Below the pieces are notes generated by a model. That model did no database searches. It was not told the DNA's origin and saw nothing but the letters and a program-made list of their open reading frames with translations. This document shows, piece by piece, positions 50,594 through 59,851 of a stretch of DNA of 64,000 nucleotides. A program made the position numbers and the translations under genes. The DNA comes from Patescibacteria group bacterium (GTDB lineage: Bacteria; Patescibacteriota; Patescibacteriia; Patescibacteriales; Patescibacteriaceae). The stretch's first letter is position 1, and each line of letters starts with the position of its first letter. The stretch lies in the NCBI GenBank assembly GCA_030583705.1, contig CP129471.1, positions 114,506 to 178,505 on the forward strand, given 5' to 3'.

Positions 50594-51826
50594 TTAAAGA
50601 TTTATTCTCATTAAGCGTCCGCTTATAGGGTCAATGTAGTAGAGATAATTACCGTCCGGTGAGAGACGAAGGTTAGTCATCGGGTGATTTAAGTTAGTAT
50701 TAATCATTTCTCTTAGGCCGGTTTGTAAATTAATGCGATAAAGAACATCTGGGGTATTGGCGGCGATTTCTGGCAACATACCAGCTCCTCTTTCCAGTCT
50801 TTGCGGTACCGCGCAGTATAAACCGTTATTTCCCGCGAAAGTACATTTATCTGCCCAAGTATTTAAATTAAGTGGTCGACGATTAGCTCCAACAGCGTCT
50901 CCATGAGCGTCTACCGTCCACAGGGTTGGTTTATAGTCATTATCTGAAGAATAAACACTGTAGACCAACTGTTGCCCAGTTGGGGACCAAAGAGGACGAA
51001 AATCTCTTCCTTCGGTAATGATTGATTTAAAGTTTTCATTATTTTGTCCGACAAAGAAAACTTCTTTACGATTAAAGTCAACTCCTTGTACATACATGGC
51101 AACCATTTGATTATTGGGTGACCAAGAAGAAATTACCATTCTTTCGTTATCTCCCAAGGGTTCAATGGCTTTAGATTGTGAGCCATCGTCGGAAGAGACG
51201 ATCAGCCAACGGTTTTGGGGGTCAAGACCTATGCTTTTAGAAACTATTTGGTCACCGTTTGGTGAGAAATCAAAATCTTTCCAGTGTTTTGGTAGGGTAA
51301 CTTGTCTATTGGTTTGAAAATTATAGTTTATCTTATTACCGTCCGGGTATTCAATAATAGCTTTGTCTCCATCCGGTGCCCAAATAACGTTTGAGACATT
51401 AAAAAATTGTTGATCCGCCAGCATTTGTATTTCTCCATTAGCGTTAACCGTATAAAATCTATTGTCGGCGGGGTTGTAGAATTGAAGTTTTTGTTGATTA
51501 TTCATGGTCGCAAAAGCGCTTCTGGGAGCTATTTCACTTGGGTCTGTTGGACTAGAAGGGTCGGATGATAGGGGCGGTTGAGAAATAATAGGGTCAGTTC
51601 CTGGAAATATTCCTTCACCCTCGGGATCAAATTCTCCCGGTATTCCAGGGCCTGCTTGAGGAAAGCCATCACCAAGGCTTGGATCGTCCTCAGGGAAAGT
51701 TTCACTGATTGGTGAAGTGAAGAAAAACATCCTAAAAATAGCGTAGCCGATTAAAACGGCAACAGCCAATAAAAGAAGGCTTAAGAGGATTTTTTTCCCC
51801 ATTCCTGGAGGTATTGTCATTGGCAT
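50594..51826 (-). CDS. Membrane-anchored WD40-like beta-propeller protein
   Basis: The 410-aa protein has one N-terminal transmembrane helix (about residues 10-30), a Pro/Gly/Ser-rich linker (about 35-100) and a TolB-like/PD40 propeller of about six blades. The blades show repeated motifs such as VIWAPDGDKAIIEY, DFSPNGDQIVSK, SWSPNNQMVAMY, LWSPTGQQLVYS and RLSPDGNYLYYI. The propeller should lie outside the membrane and act as a protein-interaction platform. It is divergent from pilM, with 121 bases between. No enzymatic residues are seen, and the partner is unknown. Confidence 0.82.
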   Translation of the reverse strand: MPMTIPPGMGKKILLSLLLLAVAVLIGYAIFRMFFFTSPISETFPEDDPSLGDGFPQAGPGIPGEFDPEGEGIFPGTDPIISQPPLSSDPSSPTDPSEIAPRSAFATMNNQQKLQFYNPADNRFYTVNANGEIQMLADQQFFNVSNVIWAPDGDKAIIEYPDGNKINYNFQTNRQVTLPKHWKDFDFSPNGDQIVSKSIGLDPQNRWLIVSSDDGSQSKAIEPLGDNERMVISSWSPNNQMVAMYVQGVDFNRKEVFFVGQNNENFKSIITEGRDFRPLWSPTGQQLVYSVYSSDNDYKPTLWTVDAHGDAVGANRRPLNLNTWADKCTFAGNNGLYCAVPQRLERGAGMLPEIAANTPDVLYRINLQTGLREMINTNLNHPMTNLRLSPDGNYLYYIDPISGRLMRINL

Positions 51827-51846
51827 ATGTTTTTAATAAAAATAAG

Positions 51847-51875
51847 TTGTTTAATTAAAACGTCTATGGTATAAT
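51847..51875 (+). promoter_or_regulatory. Predicted sigma70 promoter of the pilus operon
   Basis: TTGTTT (51847-51852), a 17-base spacer and a perfect TATAAT (51870-51875) lie 72 bases before the pilM ATG at 51948. Confidence 0.65.
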
Positions 51876-51947
51876 TTAGAGTGTATTGATTATAGTATAT
51901 AATTTATTGTTTCCCGTGTCAAAGCGGTGCAATTATCTTTACATTTT

Positions 51948-53006
51948 ATGGGACTATTTTCTTCTTCGCCCCAAGGTTACTTGGGCATTGACATTAGTGC
52001 TCCTAGCGTTAAGGTGGTAGAGCTAAGACGCAATGGCGGCAAGGTGGCTTTAGCTACCTACGGTTTTAGCGAACGCTTCGCTGATGCGGTAACGCCTAAT
52101 CAGGCACAGCTCGATGTTGTTAAAACCTCTGATTTGATCAAAAAGATTTGCCATAAGGCAAAAACTTCTTCAAATTCGGTTTTGGTTTCCTTGCCGACTT
52201 TTTCGGTTTTTTCTTCAATTATTAACATTAACGATAGCGTGGCTAAAAAAGATATTACAGCTGCTATTAACTGGGAGGCTAAAAAGGTTATTCCTTTGCC
52301 GTTGCAAGACATTGTTTTAGATTGGCAGAAGATTAGCTTTGGTGCCACCGAAGAAGAAAAGGGTAGTAGCCGTATTCTGTTAACTGGAGCCCCTAAAGCC
52401 TTGATCCAAAATTATGTGAGTGTCTTTAAAGCGGCTGAAATGAACTTGTTAAGTTTAGAAACGGAGATTTTTGCTCTAATTCGTTCTTTGTTAGGTAATG
52501 ACAGATCCCCGGTAATGATTGTGCAACTTGGTTCAACCACCACTAATATTTTTGTAGTGGATAAAAGCGTACCGGTTATTAATAGAAGTATTGCCGCTGG
52601 CGGTATTAATATTACCCAAGCGATTGCTGCCCAAGCTAATATTCCTTTAATTCAAGCGGAGCAGTTTAAACATGACTTAGTTCACAAACAAGATCCGGAC
52701 GGGCAAGTTATGCCGGCTATGATTATAGAAGCGTTAGCACCGGTGGTTAATGAAATAAAATATATTTTGGATGTTTTTGGTGGCAAAGACGGACGTCGGG
52801 TGGAAAAAATAATGTTAACCGGTGGCGGTGCTCTTTTGCCTGGTCTGTCAGATTACTTGAGTGATTATTTTAATATTAATACAGTGGTCGGAGACCCCTG
52901 GTTTAGAATAGCTTATCCTTTTGAACTTAAGCCCATTCTTGAGAAAATAGGTCCTCGTATGGCAGTGGCCATTGGTCTAGCTATGCGGGAGTTTGATAGG
53001 AATTAG
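51948..53006 (+). CDS. pilM: Type IV pilus inner-membrane platform protein PilM
   Basis: The 352-aa cytoplasmic actin-like protein starts MGLFSSSPQGYLGIDISAPS, has INWEAKKVIPLPLQDIVLDW, a second phosphate loop VQLGSTTTNIFVV, SIAAGGINITQAIA and MLTGGGALLPGL. PilM binds the cytoplasmic tip of PilN and connects the membrane platform with the motor. The ATG at 51948 is preferred over an in-frame GTG at 51927 because MGLF is the usual beginning of PilM. First gene of the pilus operon. Confidence 0.94.
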   Translation: MGLFSSSPQGYLGIDISAPSVKVVELRRNGGKVALATYGFSERFADAVTPNQAQLDVVKTSDLIKKICHKAKTSSNSVLVSLPTFSVFSSIININDSVAKKDITAAINWEAKKVIPLPLQDIVLDWQKISFGATEEEKGSSRILLTGAPKALIQNYVSVFKAAEMNLLSLETEIFALIRSLLGNDRSPVMIVQLGSTTTNIFVVDKSVPVINRSIAAGGINITQAIAAQANIPLIQAEQFKHDLVHKQDPDGQVMPAMIIEALAPVVNEIKYILDVFGGKDGRRVEKIMLTGGGALLPGLSDYLSDYFNINTVVGDPWFRIAYPFELKPILEKIGPRMAVAIGLAMREFDRN

Positions 53007-53020
53007 CGAGTTTGGCTAGT

Positions 53021-55276
53021 ATGGCTTTTATTATCCCTTCCCTAAAGCATAAGCAAACACCGCCCGGTAAGGCTCCGGGAGGTTTTTCAAGGTGGCTAAG
53101 AAAAAAAATGTATAAACTACGAACTCTTAAGCATCGCTTAAGAGCCGCTCGTTTAAAGTGGGAGATTAATAGTTTTGAAAAACGTCGAGCTAAAGAGGCT
53201 GAGAGACTTGATAAAAAAAGACATATTTCGCAAGCGTCGGGTGGGCAAAAGCAAGAAAAAAACTTTTTTAAAGAAAGAACAATTAAACAAGAAAAAAATC
53301 ATGAAGTTAAAGAAATAAAAAATGATGAAGTTAAAGACCTAAAGCCAGAGATAAAGGAAGAGCCCATTAAAGAAACTTCTTTTTTTAATAATGACCCTAA
53401 GGTAGAAGATAAAAATTCTAAAACAGAGATAGGTAAAATACATTCTTTAACTTTTTTTGAAAAACTTTTTGCTGCTTTTGGTGTGTCTCGAGAGAAAGAA
53501 AAAATTAATAAAGAAGAAAAACATCCTGAAGTTAAAGTTCCTGAGATTAAGGAGATAAAGACCGAGACAAAAGAGGAAGTAAAGCAAGAAACAAAAGAAG
53601 AGCCAACTAAGGAAGTTTCTGTTTTAAGTAATAACTCTAAGTCACAAGATAAAAGCCTTAAGACAGAGATAGATAAAGCACAAAAAAAAGATAAAGCAGA
53701 TTCTTTAACTTTCTTTGAAAAATTACTGGCTGCTTTTGGTATGTCCCAAAAGAAGGAAAAAATCAATGGAGAGGAAAAGTTTCATGAAGTTAAAAAAGAA
53801 AAGACCCATGAAGTTGAAGAAGAAAAATCTCATCAAACTACTGAGGTAAAATCGGAAATAGAACAAGAAAAAGAAATTAAAGATAATTCGAATAAAGAGT
53901 CAATTATCTTATTTGGAGAGCCTACAAAAGAAGATGAGGAAGAGCCGATAAAAGCAGCTTCACCGATTTTGGAAAAAAAATCTTTATCACCCATTGGTCT
54001 TGAAAAGCCTCCTCGGCCCAAGACTGGTATTTTTTCCGCTCTTTCCGCCTCATTATCTTTCTTCTTTTCTTCTTTGTCTTTGTTTAAAAAATCCAAAACA
54101 AAGGAGAATGAAGAAAATAATGAGTCTATTAAAGCACCAATTGTTGTCTCTGATTTTAAAGAGGGTGGTTTTGTTAAAAAAGTTAGTGAGGATAATCAAG
54201 AGGGTAAAGAAACTAAAGAGAGTTTTAGAGATAAAAAAATTGAGGTAGGTAATCAACTTGAAAAAAACAAGGAATCTCATGAAGATAGCAGAAAGCTTAG
54301 TGAAGATAATAATGAACTCAATGATAATTATAAAAACGATCTTGTCTTGGATAATGATATTCCTACAGTTTTTCTTGACTCTGACGAGTTTAGTAGGGAG
54401 ATTAAAAAAAGTGATATTAAGGAAAAAGAAGGTGTTCCTTTGGAAAATTCTTTACCTAAGGATCTGAATGATAAAAAAATTCAAGACAAGCAAGCTCAGT
54501 CGGTAAAGGATTCAGTAAATGTAGATAGTAGTGATTTATTAGCTGGGAAAAAAAGCAAATTAGCCCTTAAGCTTTCCAAAGAAAGAGAAGAGGAAGAGGT
54601 AGTTAGACACCGACTTTCTGTAGAAAACCGTTTTTGGCAATCTTACAGGGGGCCACAAACCAACTTGGTTAAAAATCAACAGGTAGTTTTCTTTAATTGG
54701 AAACAAAAGACCTTGGTGTTATCTTTATCGGTAATATTGTGTTGTTTGATAATCAGTGTCGCCTATATCGGCTTATTAATTTGGCAAAAAGATATTATTG
54801 ATAAAAGCCGAGAATCACAAATTAATTATCAGGCGATCAATAAACAAATTGCTGAAAAAGAAACTGAACTGCGTGAAGTGATTGATTTTAACAATTCTTT
54901 GGTTTTTGTAAGCTCCATTATAAAAAATCATGTGTCTTGGGTGGGATTTGCTTTAATGTTGGAGGAAACAACTTTAACTGATGTTTATTGGGAGCGTTTT
55001 TCGGGAGATATTTCCGGCAAGTATGTTATTCCCGGTATAGCCAGAAATTTGGCTGCTCAGACTTCTCAAGAAGAAGTATTAAGAAAACACAAATGGGTTA
55101 AAAGTGTTACGACCCAAAACAGTCAGGCCCTGGTTGGTGGCAATGAGACTCAACAGACTTCTTCTGAAGAAGAGAATAAAGATGAAAATCAGGCACCTTC
55201 TTCAGGTGGTGATAATAGAATAATGTTTAATTTAGAGATTGAGATTGACCCTTTAATTTTTGTTGGGGGTAATTAG
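53021..55276 (+). CDS. pilN: PilN-like pilus assembly protein with very long charged N-terminal extension
   Basis: About 751 aa from the ATG at 53021. The last 200 residues look like PilN: one transmembrane helix (LVLSLSVILCCLIISVAYIG), a coiled coil (INYQAINKQIAEKETELREV) and a periplasmic-type domain. Before it stands a region of about 530 residues dominated by Lys, Glu, Asp and Ser, predicted cytoplasmic and mostly disordered. Within it SLTFFEKLFAAFG and SLTFFEKLLAAFG appear as two near-identical helices about 260 bases apart, and a Phe-rich LSFFFSSLSLFKK may be a third. PilN is normally about 200 aa. Position between pilM and pilO supports the call. Confidence 0.72.
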   Translation: MAFIIPSLKHKQTPPGKAPGGFSRWLRKKMYKLRTLKHRLRAARLKWEINSFEKRRAKEAERLDKKRHISQASGGQKQEKNFFKERTIKQEKNHEVKEIKNDEVKDLKPEIKEEPIKETSFFNNDPKVEDKNSKTEIGKIHSLTFFEKLFAAFGVSREKEKINKEEKHPEVKVPEIKEIKTETKEEVKQETKEEPTKEVSVLSNNSKSQDKSLKTEIDKAQKKDKADSLTFFEKLLAAFGMSQKKEKINGEEKFHEVKKEKTHEVEEEKSHQTTEVKSEIEQEKEIKDNSNKESIILFGEPTKEDEEEPIKAASPILEKKSLSPIGLEKPPRPKTGIFSALSASLSFFFSSLSLFKKSKTKENEENNESIKAPIVVSDFKEGGFVKKVSEDNQEGKETKESFRDKKIEVGNQLEKNKESHEDSRKLSEDNNELNDNYKNDLVLDNDIPTVFLDSDEFSREIKKSDIKEKEGVPLENSLPKDLNDKKIQDKQAQSVKDSVNVDSSDLLAGKKSKLALKLSKEREEEEVVRHRLSVENRFWQSYRGPQTNLVKNQQVVFFNWKQKTLVLSLSVILCCLIISVAYIGLLIWQKDIIDKSRESQINYQAINKQIAEKETELREVIDFNNSLVFVSSIIKNHVSWVGFALMLEETTLTDVYWERFSGDISGKYVIPGIARNLAAQTSQEEVLRKHKWVKSVTTQNSQALVGGNETQQTSSEEENKDENQAPSSGGDNRIMFNLEIEIDPLIFVGGN

Positions 55277-55287
55277 AAAATATTCAT

Positions 55288-55953
55288 ATGGCTAATATAA
55301 TTGTTGAAAAAAAAGTAGCACCAAAAAGTCATGATGAGAAATCTTCGGTTTTTGATTTTTTTGTCCGGTTTTTTGCTTGGTTTATTGTTATTGTTTGTTT
55401 GGCTATTCTTTTCTCCGGTTATTGGTTTTTATTAAAACCCAAGGTTGATTCAATTACCGTTGATAGGGAAAATCTTTCAAGAGACGAGGATTATTTAGCT
55501 AAATCTGATTATTTAATAGAAATGAACAAGATTATTAAAATGTATAATGATATTTCAAGGGAAGATAAAAATCGTATTGAATATATCTTATCATCAAAAT
55601 ATGACTTTCCTCGTTTAAAAACCGTTATTACGAGAGAGTTGAATGTTTTAGTGGAAAGCCTTAATCCAAAGGACAAGCCCCCTATAGTAAACATAGAGTC
55701 CATTGAAGTGGTGGATCTAGATAATCCTGCAGATAAATTTCCTTCAATTGTGCAAGTAGATCGAGGGCCCTTGGTTAATCAGATAGGTATTGCGGAAACC
55801 TCGGTAACCATTAGCGGCTTGGATTATATTCAATTCAAGGAGATTATGAAAGAATTACGTACCAATTTACGTTTAATGGATGTGATTCATTTAGAGTATG
55901 ATCCAGTAGCCGTAATCGCCAAATTAAAGATTTTGGTATATTATAAGAAGTAG
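55288..55953 (+). CDS. pilO: PilO-like pilus assembly protein
   Basis: The 221-aa protein has a short cytoplasmic N-terminus, one transmembrane helix (about residues 27-50; FFAWFIVIVCLAILFSGYWF), a coiled region and a ferredoxin-like alpha-beta domain (about 110-220). This is the PilO/GspM-like design, which pairs with PilN to form the alignment complex. Sequence identity to known PilO is low, so the call rests on topology, length and position 11 bases after the PilN gene. Confidence 0.75.
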   Translation: MANIIVEKKVAPKSHDEKSSVFDFFVRFFAWFIVIVCLAILFSGYWFLLKPKVDSITVDRENLSRDEDYLAKSDYLIEMNKIIKMYNDISREDKNRIEYILSSKYDFPRLKTVITRELNVLVESLNPKDKPPIVNIESIEVVDLDNPADKFPSIVQVDRGPLVNQIGIAETSVTISGLDYIQFKEIMKELRTNLRLMDVIHLEYDPVAVIAKLKILVYYKK

Positions 55954-55990
55954 GACATTATTTTTATTATAGTTTGATTATTAAATCATT

Positions 55991-56326
55991 ATGACTCAAG
56001 AAAATAAACAACTTTTAGCTCTCTATCTCAGCGCCTTGTTAGTGGCTGGTGCTTTATTTTTTCTTATTATAAATGTTGAGAAATGGTTTAATCCTTTGGA
56101 TATAGATAGTCAGTCTGGTGAAAAAGGCCCCAGTGCTTTACTTGAACAAAAGGATCTTAACTTTGGTCTTTTTGATGATGATACTTTTAAAAATCTTCAA
56201 CCAGTATTATCAGATAAAGATATTAGAGATATTGAGGAAGAATTTGCAGAGGAGGATAGAGAGAAACCTGTTGCTGACTCAGGTAGCAAGGTAAGATATT
56301 CCAACCCCTTCCTACCTTTTTATTAA
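55991..56326 (+). CDS. Small membrane protein in the PilP position
   Basis: The 111-aa protein has one N-terminal transmembrane helix (about residues 9-27), then an acidic stretch and ends in KVRYSNPFLPFY. The NPF-P ending resembles the peptide in PilP that precedes its beta domain, but the beta domain is missing and there is no lipobox. It may be a reduced PilP or a lineage-specific subunit. It lies between the PilO-like and pilB genes. Confidence 0.65.
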   Translation: MTQENKQLLALYLSALLVAGALFFLIINVEKWFNPLDIDSQSGEKGPSALLEQKDLNFGLFDDDTFKNLQPVLSDKDIRDIEEEFAEEDREKPVADSGSKVRYSNPFLPFY

Positions 56327-56348
56327 TAGTGATTTTCTTATTGATTGT

Positions 56349-58124
56349 ATGGCCAACGATAAAGTTAGACAAGGTAATGACAAAGAAAAAGCTCTGCTGG
56401 ATAATTTAGTAGCGCGTCGTTTTATTTCCGAAGCTACAGCTACTACTATCTTATCCGAGTCCTCCTCTTCCGGTAAAAATATAGAAGATATAATTTTAGA
56501 AAAAAACCTTTTGGCAGTTGAAGATTTTATTAAAGCCAAAGCTGAGTTTTTTGGTTTTCCTTATATTGATCTAATGGATAGGGTGGTTGAAGAAGAGACA
56601 CTTAATTTGGTGCCACCAAATATTGCTGAGCATTATAAGATTGTGGCTTTTGAAAAAGAGGGTAACCGTATTAAGGTTGGCTTAGTTGATTCTGAAAACG
56701 TTAAAGCTAAAGAGGCCATGCAGTTTTTAGCCCAGAGGGGTAAATTTGTTATTGATTATTACCTTATTTCTTTAGCCAGCTTTAATACGGTTTTTAAACA
56801 ATATAAAGATATTAGTAAGGAAGTTTCTAGTGCTTTAGCCCTTAAAGCAAAAAAAGACGAAAAAGACAGAGAGGCTGTTAAAAAACTTGAAGACACCTCA
56901 ACTGTTGAAGGGGTGGTTCAAGATGCTCCAGTAGCTAAAATCGTTTCAGTAATTATTCGTCATGCGATTGAAGGTGGTGCTAGCGACATTCATATAGAGC
57001 CTTTGCCAAAAGAGTGCCGTGTTCGCTACCGTATTGACGGTATTTTACATACTTCTTTGGTTTTACCAAAAGATGTTCATTCTTCAGTAATAGCTCGTAT
57101 TAAGGTTCTTTCTGATCTTAAGCTTGATGAAACTCGCATACCGCAAGACGGACGTATACGTTTACGTATTAATGAAAGAGATGTTGACTTTCGTGTTTCT
57201 TCTATGCCTCTTTTGGACAATGAAAAAGTTGTTATGCGTGTGCTCGACACAGCCAGGGGAGTTACTGACTTGGAAAAATTGGGCTTTGCTGGTCTTTCTT
57301 TAAAAACCCTAAAGAGTAATTTAGATAAAACTGGTGGTATTATGCTAGTAACCGGTCCGACCGGTTCCGGTAAGAGCACAACTCTTTATTCTTTACTGCA
57401 TATTTTAAACCAAGAATCCAGAAATATCATTACCCTGGAAGATCCAGTAGAATATTTTGTTAAAGGCGTTAACCAATCACAGGTTCATCCGGAGGTTAAT
57501 TTTACCTTTTCCAGCGGTTTACGTTCTATTTTGCGTCAGGACCCTGATATTATCATGGTTGGAGAAATTCGTGACAATGAGACGGCTGAATTGGCTATTC
57601 ATGCCGCGCTAACTGGCCACTTGGTTTTATCCACCTTACACACTAGAGATGCTATTGGTACTATAGGGCGTTTACTTGATATGAAAATTGAACCTTTCCT
57701 TTTAGCTCAAGTCCTTAATCTTTGTTTGGCACAGCGTTTGGCTAGATGTATTTGTACATATTGTAAGAAAGAAACTAAGTTAGAGGAGGGATTTTTTGCG
57801 CAAATAAAGGCTAAAATAGCTGAAATTCCCGAGGCAGCTATTAAGGCTATTATTCCTGATTTTGATCCGACTAAAGTAGTTTTTTATACTGGAGAAGGTT
57901 GCTCTCATTGTGGTAAAACCGGCTATCGTTCTCGAGTAAGTATTTCCGAGTCAATTGATGTTAATAATGAAATGAAAGAGTTAATTTTAAAAAACAAAGG
58001 ATCTATTTCTGTTGACGAGGTAAGAGAAAACCAGTCTTTCATTACCATGGAACAAGACGGTTTAATTAAGTCTATTCAGGGCATTACTACTCTTGAAGAA
58101 GTAATGAGAGTTATTCAAAATTAG
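56349..58124 (+). CDS. pilB: Type IV pilus assembly ATPase PilB
   Basis: The 591-aa motor has a GspE/MshEN N-terminal domain (about 10-150) and the hexameric ATPase core with GASDIHIEPL, the Walker A box GPTGSGKSTTL (residues 336-346), the Asp box ITLEDPVEYF, Walker B DPDIIMVGEIRDNE and the His box LSTLHT. A four-cysteine zinc element is present (CICTYCKKE and CSHCGKTGY, about 465-522). It drives pilus extension. No pilT retraction ATPase is visible in this window. Confidence 0.96.
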   Translation: MANDKVRQGNDKEKALLDNLVARRFISEATATTILSESSSSGKNIEDIILEKNLLAVEDFIKAKAEFFGFPYIDLMDRVVEEETLNLVPPNIAEHYKIVAFEKEGNRIKVGLVDSENVKAKEAMQFLAQRGKFVIDYYLISLASFNTVFKQYKDISKEVSSALALKAKKDEKDREAVKKLEDTSTVEGVVQDAPVAKIVSVIIRHAIEGGASDIHIEPLPKECRVRYRIDGILHTSLVLPKDVHSSVIARIKVLSDLKLDETRIPQDGRIRLRINERDVDFRVSSMPLLDNEKVVMRVLDTARGVTDLEKLGFAGLSLKTLKSNLDKTGGIMLVTGPTGSGKSTTLYSLLHILNQESRNIITLEDPVEYFVKGVNQSQVHPEVNFTFSSGLRSILRQDPDIIMVGEIRDNETAELAIHAALTGHLVLSTLHTRDAIGTIGRLLDMKIEPFLLAQVLNLCLAQRLARCICTYCKKETKLEEGFFAQIKAKIAEIPEAAIKAIIPDFDPTKVVFYTGEGCSHCGKTGYRSRVSISESIDVNNEMKELILKNKGSISVDEVRENQSFITMEQDGLIKSIQGITTLEEVMRVIQN

Positions 58125-58151
58125 AATCATATTAAAATCATTTAATTCAAT

Positions 58152-58526
58152 ATGAAACGTAAAATTAAAATTTTTTTAGTGGAAGATGACAAATTTTTAA
58201 TGTCAATGTACAGTCAAAAATTTTTGGCTGAGGGTTTTATTATTCAAGGTGCAGCCAGTGCCGAAGAAGCTTGGCCTGAAATAAAGGCTTTTAAACCGGG
58301 TCTTATACTTTTGGATATTATGTTGCCAGGGCAAGATGGTTTGTCTCTTTTAAGATCTTTAAAAAGAGAGCCTTCTTTAGCGCCTATTCCAGTGGTTTTA
58401 ATGACCAATTTGAGCCGTCCTTCAGATAGAGAGCAGGGTTTAATGCTTGGAGCGGCTGATTATTTGGTTAAAGCTCATTTTTTACCCTCGGAAATTGTTG
58501 ATAAAGTTAAACAAATATTAGCCTAA
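58152..58526 (+). CDS. CheY-like single-domain response regulator
   Basis: The 124-aa receiver domain has the acidic pocket E11-D12-D13, phospho-acceptor D55 in LILLDIMLPGQDGL, the switch T85 in VLMTNLS and K107 in YLVKAHF. There is no output domain. It is inserted between pilB and pilC with gaps of 27 and 4 bases, so it is cotranslated with the motor and platform and probably acts by binding a pilus protein when phosphorylated, as PilG/PilH do elsewhere. The sensor-less kinase at 45568-46281 is the only visible possible donor. Confidence 0.93.
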   Translation: MKRKIKIFLVEDDKFLMSMYSQKFLAEGFIIQGAASAEEAWPEIKAFKPGLILLDIMLPGQDGLSLLRSLKREPSLAPIPVVLMTNLSRPSDREQGLMLGAADYLVKAHFLPSEIVDKVKQILA

Positions 58527-58530
58527 GATT

Positions 58531-59739
58531 ATGCCTCTTTATAAATTTAGAGCCTATAATAACGAAAGTGGCCATGAAGAAGTTGGTAAAGTTGAAGCGC
58601 TTGATGAAAATCAGGCGTTGGAGACTTTGGCTTCAAAATCTTACCAGGTTATTTCTCTTGAATTGACAACTCAAGGTAAGAGTTGGAGTAATTTGGAATT
58701 TTTAAACAGGATTAATGCTAAAGATTTAGTAGTTTTTTCTAGACAATTTTCCGTTATGGTCTCGTCCAGTGTTCCGGTGGTGGAAACTCTGAAAATCTTA
58801 TCCCAGCAGTTACCTAAACCTAAATTACGTAGAGTAGTAGGAGAAATCGCTGATGAAGTTGACGGAGGAGATCGTCTGTCTGATTCTTTAGCTAAACGTC
58901 CGGGTATTTTTTCAAACTTTTTTGTTAGCGTTATTAAATCTGGTGAACAGTCCGGTAAGCTTGATGAAACATTGAATTATATTGCTGATCAGATGGAAAG
59001 AGATTTTGAAATGAATTCCAAAATAAAAGGCGCCATGATTTACCCGATCTTTGTGGTGATTTTAATGGTTAGTATGGGTTTTTTGGTAATGATCTTTATT
59101 GTGCCGAAATTAACTGAGATTCTTATTGAAACAGGCGGAGAATTACCTATTGCCACCAGAATTTTGATTGGTACTTCTGATTTTTTAGTTGCTTTTTGGT
59201 GGGCAGTTATAACTGGTTTAATTGGCCTTATTATTGCCTTTAGGCTTTATTTTAAAACTTCTTTGGGAAGACTTAATATTCACTATCTCATCTTAAAAGT
59301 GCCTATTTTCGGTAATCTTTTACAAATGATCTATCTTGTTCGTTTTACCCGTTCTATGAGTACTTTAATCGCTGGGGGTGTTAATATCTCAGAGAGTTTG
59401 GCGGTAGCTGGTGAAGTTACTAATAACGCTTATTATCAAAAAATTGTGGAAAAGACTATGATTGAGGTACAAAGTGGTAATTCAATTTCTTTAGTTTTTA
59501 CTAAAACACCAGAAATTCCCACTATGGTTTCTCAGATGATGATGGTTGGCGAGAAGACTGGTAAGCTGGATCTGTCTTTTGAAAAAATAACTTCTTTCTA
59601 TAATAGAGAAATTACCAATATGTTAGGTAATTTAATGTCTTTAATTGAGCCTATTTTAATGGTGGTTATGGGTTTGGGTGTGGGTATTATGGTAGCAGCT
59701 ATTTTGTTGCCGATGTATAATGTAGCTAGCCAATTATAG
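58531..59739 (+). CDS. pilC: Type IV pilus platform protein PilC
   Basis: The 402-aa polytopic membrane protein of the GspF/PilC family starts MPLYKFRAYNNESGHEEVGKV (first 20 residues MPLYKFRAYNNESGHEEVGK). It has two GspF domains (about 65-190 and 270-390; FSRQFSVMVSSSVPVVETL, FTRSMSTLIAGGVNISESL) and three main helices (about 170-192, 220-240 and 372-396). It is the rotor-like platform that receives pilins above PilB. The family hallmark MMMVGEKTGKLD is present. Confidence 0.96.
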   Translation: MPLYKFRAYNNESGHEEVGKVEALDENQALETLASKSYQVISLELTTQGKSWSNLEFLNRINAKDLVVFSRQFSVMVSSSVPVVETLKILSQQLPKPKLRRVVGEIADEVDGGDRLSDSLAKRPGIFSNFFVSVIKSGEQSGKLDETLNYIADQMERDFEMNSKIKGAMIYPIFVVILMVSMGFLVMIFIVPKLTEILIETGGELPIATRILIGTSDFLVAFWWAVITGLIGLIIAFRLYFKTSLGRLNIHYLILKVPIFGNLLQMIYLVRFTRSMSTLIAGGVNISESLAVAGEVTNNAYYQKIVEKTMIEVQSGNSISLVFTKTPEIPTMVSQMMMVGEKTGKLDLSFEKITSFYNREITNMLGNLMSLIEPILMVVMGLGVGIMVAAILLPMYNVASQL

Positions 59740-59766
59740 TTATCCACAAGTGTTTTTTAAAGGCTC

Positions 59767-59795
59767 TTGCGCCTAATTGTAAAAAAGTGTATAAT
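59767..59795 (+). promoter_or_regulatory. Predicted promoter of pilin gene 1
   Basis: TTGCGC (59767-59772), a 17-base spacer and TATAAT (59790-59795). The leader then holds an imperfect palindrome CTGGTAC/GTTCCAG (59808-59825) and a strong ribosome-binding site AAAGGGGGTGA (59837-59847), which fits high expression. Confidence 0.75.
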
Positions 59796-59851
59796 TTTAT
59801 TATATGTCTGGTACGTGTGTTCCAGTCTAAAAATAGAAAGGGGGTGACATT

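Noticed and set aside
53299-53766. A 155-aa reading frame on the minus strand inside the PilN-like gene
   Set aside because: It is the mirror of Lys/Glu codons, giving a Ser/Phe/Leu-rich protein without features; the plus frame has the transmembrane helix and operon context.
59808-59825. A sigma54-type promoter for the pilins (TGGTAC-N5-TTCC)
   Set aside because: The -12 TTGC is not matched, it lies after a good sigma70 promoter, and CPR genomes usually lack sigma54. It is better read as a leader palindrome.
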